This document shows positions 45,843 through 48,249 of a DNA stretch of 48,249 nt, in pieces; position 1 is the stretch's first letter; the number at the start of each line of letters is the position of its first letter. A program made the translations under genes and the position numbers. Source of the stretch: Fen-1077 sp050014355 (GTDB lineage: Bacteria > Chloroflexota > Dehalococcoidia > Dehalococcoidales > RBG-16-60-22); assembly GCA_050014355.1 (NCBI GenBank), contig JBEKDL010000016.1, forward strand, positions 1 through 48,249, read 5' to 3'. The notes beneath the pieces were generated by a model. It was not told the DNA's origin. It worked only from the letters and a program-made list of their open reading frames with translations, and made no database searches.

Positions 45843-47504
45843 ATGACTGAAAAAATATTTATCGGGGTAGGCTGGCCATACGCTAACGGCTTGCTGCACC
45901 TGGGTCATATCGCCGGCGCTAATCTCCCGGCGGATATCTTCGCCCGCTATCATCGCCTTAAGGGCAATGATGTCCTCATGGTGTCCGGCTCGGACCGGCA
46001 TGGCACCCCCATCACCATCCGCGCCGAGCAGGAAGGTAAAACCCCCGCCGGGGTCGCCGATTTCTATCACGAGAAATTCCTGGAATCGTGGCGGAAGCTC
46101 GGCATTTCCTGGGACTTATATACCTCCACCGGCACCCCCAACCACGCCGCCGTGACTCATGACATGTTCCTTACCCTGCTCAAGAAGGGCTATATCTATA
46201 AATCGAGCACTTCCCAGCCCTATTGCCCCTCCTGCGCGCGTTTCCTCCCCGACCGCTATGTCGAAGGCACCTGTCCGTTCTGCGGTGACGCCGGCGCCCG
46301 CGGCGACCAGTGTGATACCTGCGGCAAGCCTCTCAACGCCGCCGAGCTTAAAAATCCCCGCTGCCGCCAGTGCGGCATCCCGCCCGAGTTCCGCCAGACG
46401 GAGCACTTCTTCCTTAAATTGAGCTCCTTCGAGGACCGGCTCAAGGAGTGGGTGCACAAACAGGACCACTGGCGCCCTAACGTGCGCAATTTCACGCTGG
46501 GATTCCTCGAAGAAGGCCTGAAAGACCGCGCCATCACCCGCGATATCGAGTGGGGTATCACCGTGCCGGTGCCCGGTTTTGAGAACAAGCGCATCTACGT
46601 CTGGTTCGAGAATATTATCGGCTATCTTTCCGCCAGTAAAGAATGGGCTGGAGCGCGCGGCGTTCCTGAAAAGTGGCGCGATTTCTGGGAGGGAGACTCT
46701 AAGGGCTACTATTTCATCGGTAAGGACAACATCGTCTTCCACACCATGAACTGGCCCGCCATGCTCATGGGCTGCGGCGGCCTGAACCTCCCCTACGATG
46801 TCCCCGCCAACGAGTTCCTGACCATCGAAAGTAAAAAAGGCTCCAAGAGCCATAACTGGGCTGTCTGGGTCAACGATTTCCTTTCACGCTATGACCCCGA
46901 CCCCCTCCGTTACGTGCTCTCCATCAATATGCCCGAGACCAGCGATACGGATTTCTCCTGGCATGAATTTGTCCGCCGCAACAACGATGAGTTGGTGGCC
47001 ACCTACGGCAATCTGGTGAACCGGGTGCTGACCTTTACCTACCGCAACTTCGATGGTAAAGTGCCGGCGCCGGCCGCTTTAGATGACACCGACCGCGAAA
47101 TCCAGCAAAAAGCCCGGGACACCATCGCCGAAATGGACGGCAATCTTTCAAACTGCAAATTCAAGCTCTCGATTTTACGCGCCATGGAGCTGGCCCAGGC
47201 CGCCAACCGCTATCTCGATGCAAAGTCCCCCTGGAAGGTCATTAAAGAAAATCGTGCGGCGGCGGCCTCCTCGCTCTACGTGGCGCTCACCGTCATCAAC
47301 CAGCTTAAAACCGTGCTCAACCCGTTCATGCCGTTCAGTTCCGCTAAGGTGCATGAGTATCTCGGCTTCAAGGACGATATTTCGCGCGGCGGCTGGCAAT
47401 GGCAGGACCTGCCCGCAGGCCAGTTGCTTGTTCAACCCCTGCCTCTCTTTAAAAAGCTCGAAGAAAGTATTATCGAAGAGGAGACCAAGCGCATTGGAAC
47501 TTAG
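45843..47504 (+). CDS. metG: Methionyl-tRNA synthetase
   Basis: MetRS (553 residues) charges tRNA-Met. The class I HIGH motif is HLGH (GLLHLGHIAGANL, near residue 17). The connective peptide holds zinc-knuckle Cys pairs CPSC, CPFC, CDTC and CRQC. The KMSKS loop is ESKKGSKSHNW near residue 330, a variant with Gly where Met usually stands. The C-terminal helical anticodon-binding domain runs to the end; the optional tRNA-binding EMAP-like domain is absent. There is no Shine-Dalgarno, and the 5' flank is repeat DNA. A polyprenyl synthase gene overlaps its end. Confidence 0.97.
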   Translation: MTEKIFIGVGWPYANGLLHLGHIAGANLPADIFARYHRLKGNDVLMVSGSDRHGTPITIRAEQEGKTPAGVADFYHEKFLESWRKLGISWDLYTSTGTPNHAAVTHDMFLTLLKKGYIYKSSTSQPYCPSCARFLPDRYVEGTCPFCGDAGARGDQCDTCGKPLNAAELKNPRCRQCGIPPEFRQTEHFFLKLSSFEDRLKEWVHKQDHWRPNVRNFTLGFLEEGLKDRAITRDIEWGITVPVPGFENKRIYVWFENIIGYLSASKEWAGARGVPEKWRDFWEGDSKGYYFIGKDNIVFHTMNWPAMLMGCGGLNLPYDVPANEFLTIESKKGSKSHNWAVWVNDFLSRYDPDPLRYVLSINMPETSDTDFSWHEFVRRNNDELVATYGNLVNRVLTFTYRNFDGKVPAPAALDDTDREIQQKARDTIAEMDGNLSNCKFKLSILRAMELAQAANRYLDAKSPWKVIKENRAAAASSLYVALTVINQLKTVLNPFMPFSSAKVHEYLGFKDDISRGGWQWQDLPAGQLLVQPLPLFKKLEESIIEEETKRIGT

Positions 47505-48249
47505 CGAGATTTATGCCCCTGTCCAGGAAGATTTAATCAAGGTCAAACAGAGTCTTACTTCCATCAGCCGGATTGACTACCAGTGGCTCTCGGAGCAGTT
47601 GGCTTACCTGGTCAAAGAGACCGGCAAAGCCCTCCGGCCCGCGCTTACCCTGCTCTCCGGCAAGTCCTTTAAGTACAACCTCGCGTACCTGCTGCCGATG
47701 TCGGTCTCCGTGGAGCTGATGCACACCGCCACGCTCGTTCACGATGACGCTATCGATAACGCTTTAACGCGCCGCGGCCAGGCGACTATCAACTCCATCT
47801 GGGGCGATGAAATCGCCATCCTCATGGGCGATTACCTCTTCGCCAAGGCCGGCGAGTTCGTCTCCGATACACAGACGCCGCGGGTCATCAAGCTCTTCTC
47901 CCAGACCCTCGGCATTATCTCCAGCGGCGAAATCGGCCAGTTCCGCGGCGCTTTCAAACTCGACCACTCCCGCGAAAGTTATTTCCGCCGCATCTATAGC
48001 AAGACCGCCTCCCTGTTTTCCCTCTCCACCCAGTCTGGCGCTATCTTGAGCCAGGCGCCGGAAAAGGCCGTGTCCGTCATGAAAGAATACGGCGATAACC
48101 TGGGTATCGCCTTCCAGATTGTGGATGATATCCTGGATTTCACCAGCACCGAGGAAGCCATGGGCAAACCGGTCGGCTCCGACCTTACCCAGGGCACGCT
48201 GACTCTACCGGCAATTATGCTGGTGGAACACTATCCCGCGGATAATCCG
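47494..48249 (+). CDS. Polyprenyl diphosphate synthase, 3' end outside window
   Basis: An incomplete (252-codon) trans-isoprenyl diphosphate synthase, which makes the polyprenyl chain of quinones or lipid carriers from IPP. The first Asp-rich motif is LVHDDAIDNALTRRG near residue 79, and the second is FQIVDDILDF near residue 210; the ALRPALTLLSGKSF segment near residue 45 matches the family. The residues before the first motif (L-M-H-T-A-T) set chain length; small residues there favour a long chain (inference). It begins with TTG inside the metG end (11-base overlap), with AGAGGAG upstream. Together with ispE it belongs to isoprenoid supply. Confidence 0.9.
   Translation, partial: MELSEIYAPVQEDLIKVKQSLTSISRIDYQWLSEQLAYLVKETGKALRPALTLLSGKSFKYNLAYLLPMSVSVELMHTATLVHDDAIDNALTRRGQATINSIWGDEIAILMGDYLFAKAGEFVSDTQTPRVIKLFSQTLGIISSGEIGQFRGAFKLDHSRESYFRRIYSKTASLFSLSTQSGAILSQAPEKAVSVMKEYGDNLGIAFQIVDDILDFTSTEEAMGKPVGSDLTQGTLTLPAIMLVEHYPADNP

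Noticed and set aside
46116..46853. Antisense frame in metG
   Set aside because: metG is unambiguous (HLGH, zinc knuckles, KMSKS-like loop).
1..48249. Insertion sequences, prophage or integrase genes
   Set aside because: No transposase, integrase, phage structural or terminase gene was recognised on either strand; the repeats have no coding content.

Overview
The window looks like a chromosomal piece of a Chloroflexota bacterium, most likely class Dehalococcoidia. The grounds are the gene order tRNA-Thr/tuf/rpmG/secE/nusG/rplK/rplA/rplJ/rplL, an EF-Tu with a cysteine-rich insertion, a GuaB3-type protein, several anaerobe-style families (DUF362, DUF169, ferredoxin-linked aldo/keto reductase, rubrerythrin, FAD_oxidored), and intergenic DNA packed with short dispersed repeats. 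The placement is made by eye; no search was run.

Layout. 1-1.8 kb: a GIY-YIG gene, tRNA-Asn with a decayed tandem array beside it, a rhomboid protease and three tRNAs. 1.8-7.1 kb: translation operon, with a terminator after rplA and a separate promoter plus L10 leader before rplJ-rplL. 7.3-14.3 kb: a PepSY-like lipoprotein, three cupin genes (four domains), comM and an MFS transporter. 14.6-23 kb: HicB-like and HEPN-like accessory genes, DUF362, DUF169 with a frameshifted GNAT gene, three more cupin genes, an aldo/keto reductase, and a DUF1893/ECF transporter S pair. 23.1-26.6 kb: small membrane genes, an AT-rich two-gene restriction-like island (EVE-nuclease plus type II endonuclease-like), and DegV. 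26.6-36.5 kb: uvrB, peroxiredoxin, two small membrane paralogues, higBA with a damaged higB, an AT-rich orphan gene, and two paralogous FAD oxidoreductases under matching promoters. 36.5-48.2 kb: a DUF4870-like membrane protein, long SRP RNA, ksgA-ispE-hydrolase, rubrerythrin, guaB3, rsmI, metG, and a polyprenyl synthase cut by the window end.

How it works together. The core genes serve translation (EF-Tu, ribosomal proteins, NusG, MetRS, KsgA, RsmI, tRNAs), protein targeting (SRP RNA, SecE, rhomboid), isoprenoid supply (IspE, polyprenyl synthase), DNA repair and uptake (UvrB, ComM) and oxygen or peroxide defence (rubrerythrin, peroxiredoxin). The accessory layer consists of AT-rich genes set between repeat blocks, several with an identical or related repeat just upstream of their start.

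Most promising for new biology: the EVE-nuclease/endonuclease pair, the two cupin clusters that differ in one metal ligand, the tRNA-Asn promoter plus 5'-half array, a perfect 16-bp palindrome on the guaB3 start codon, and matching inverted repeats at the two FAD oxidoreductase promoters.
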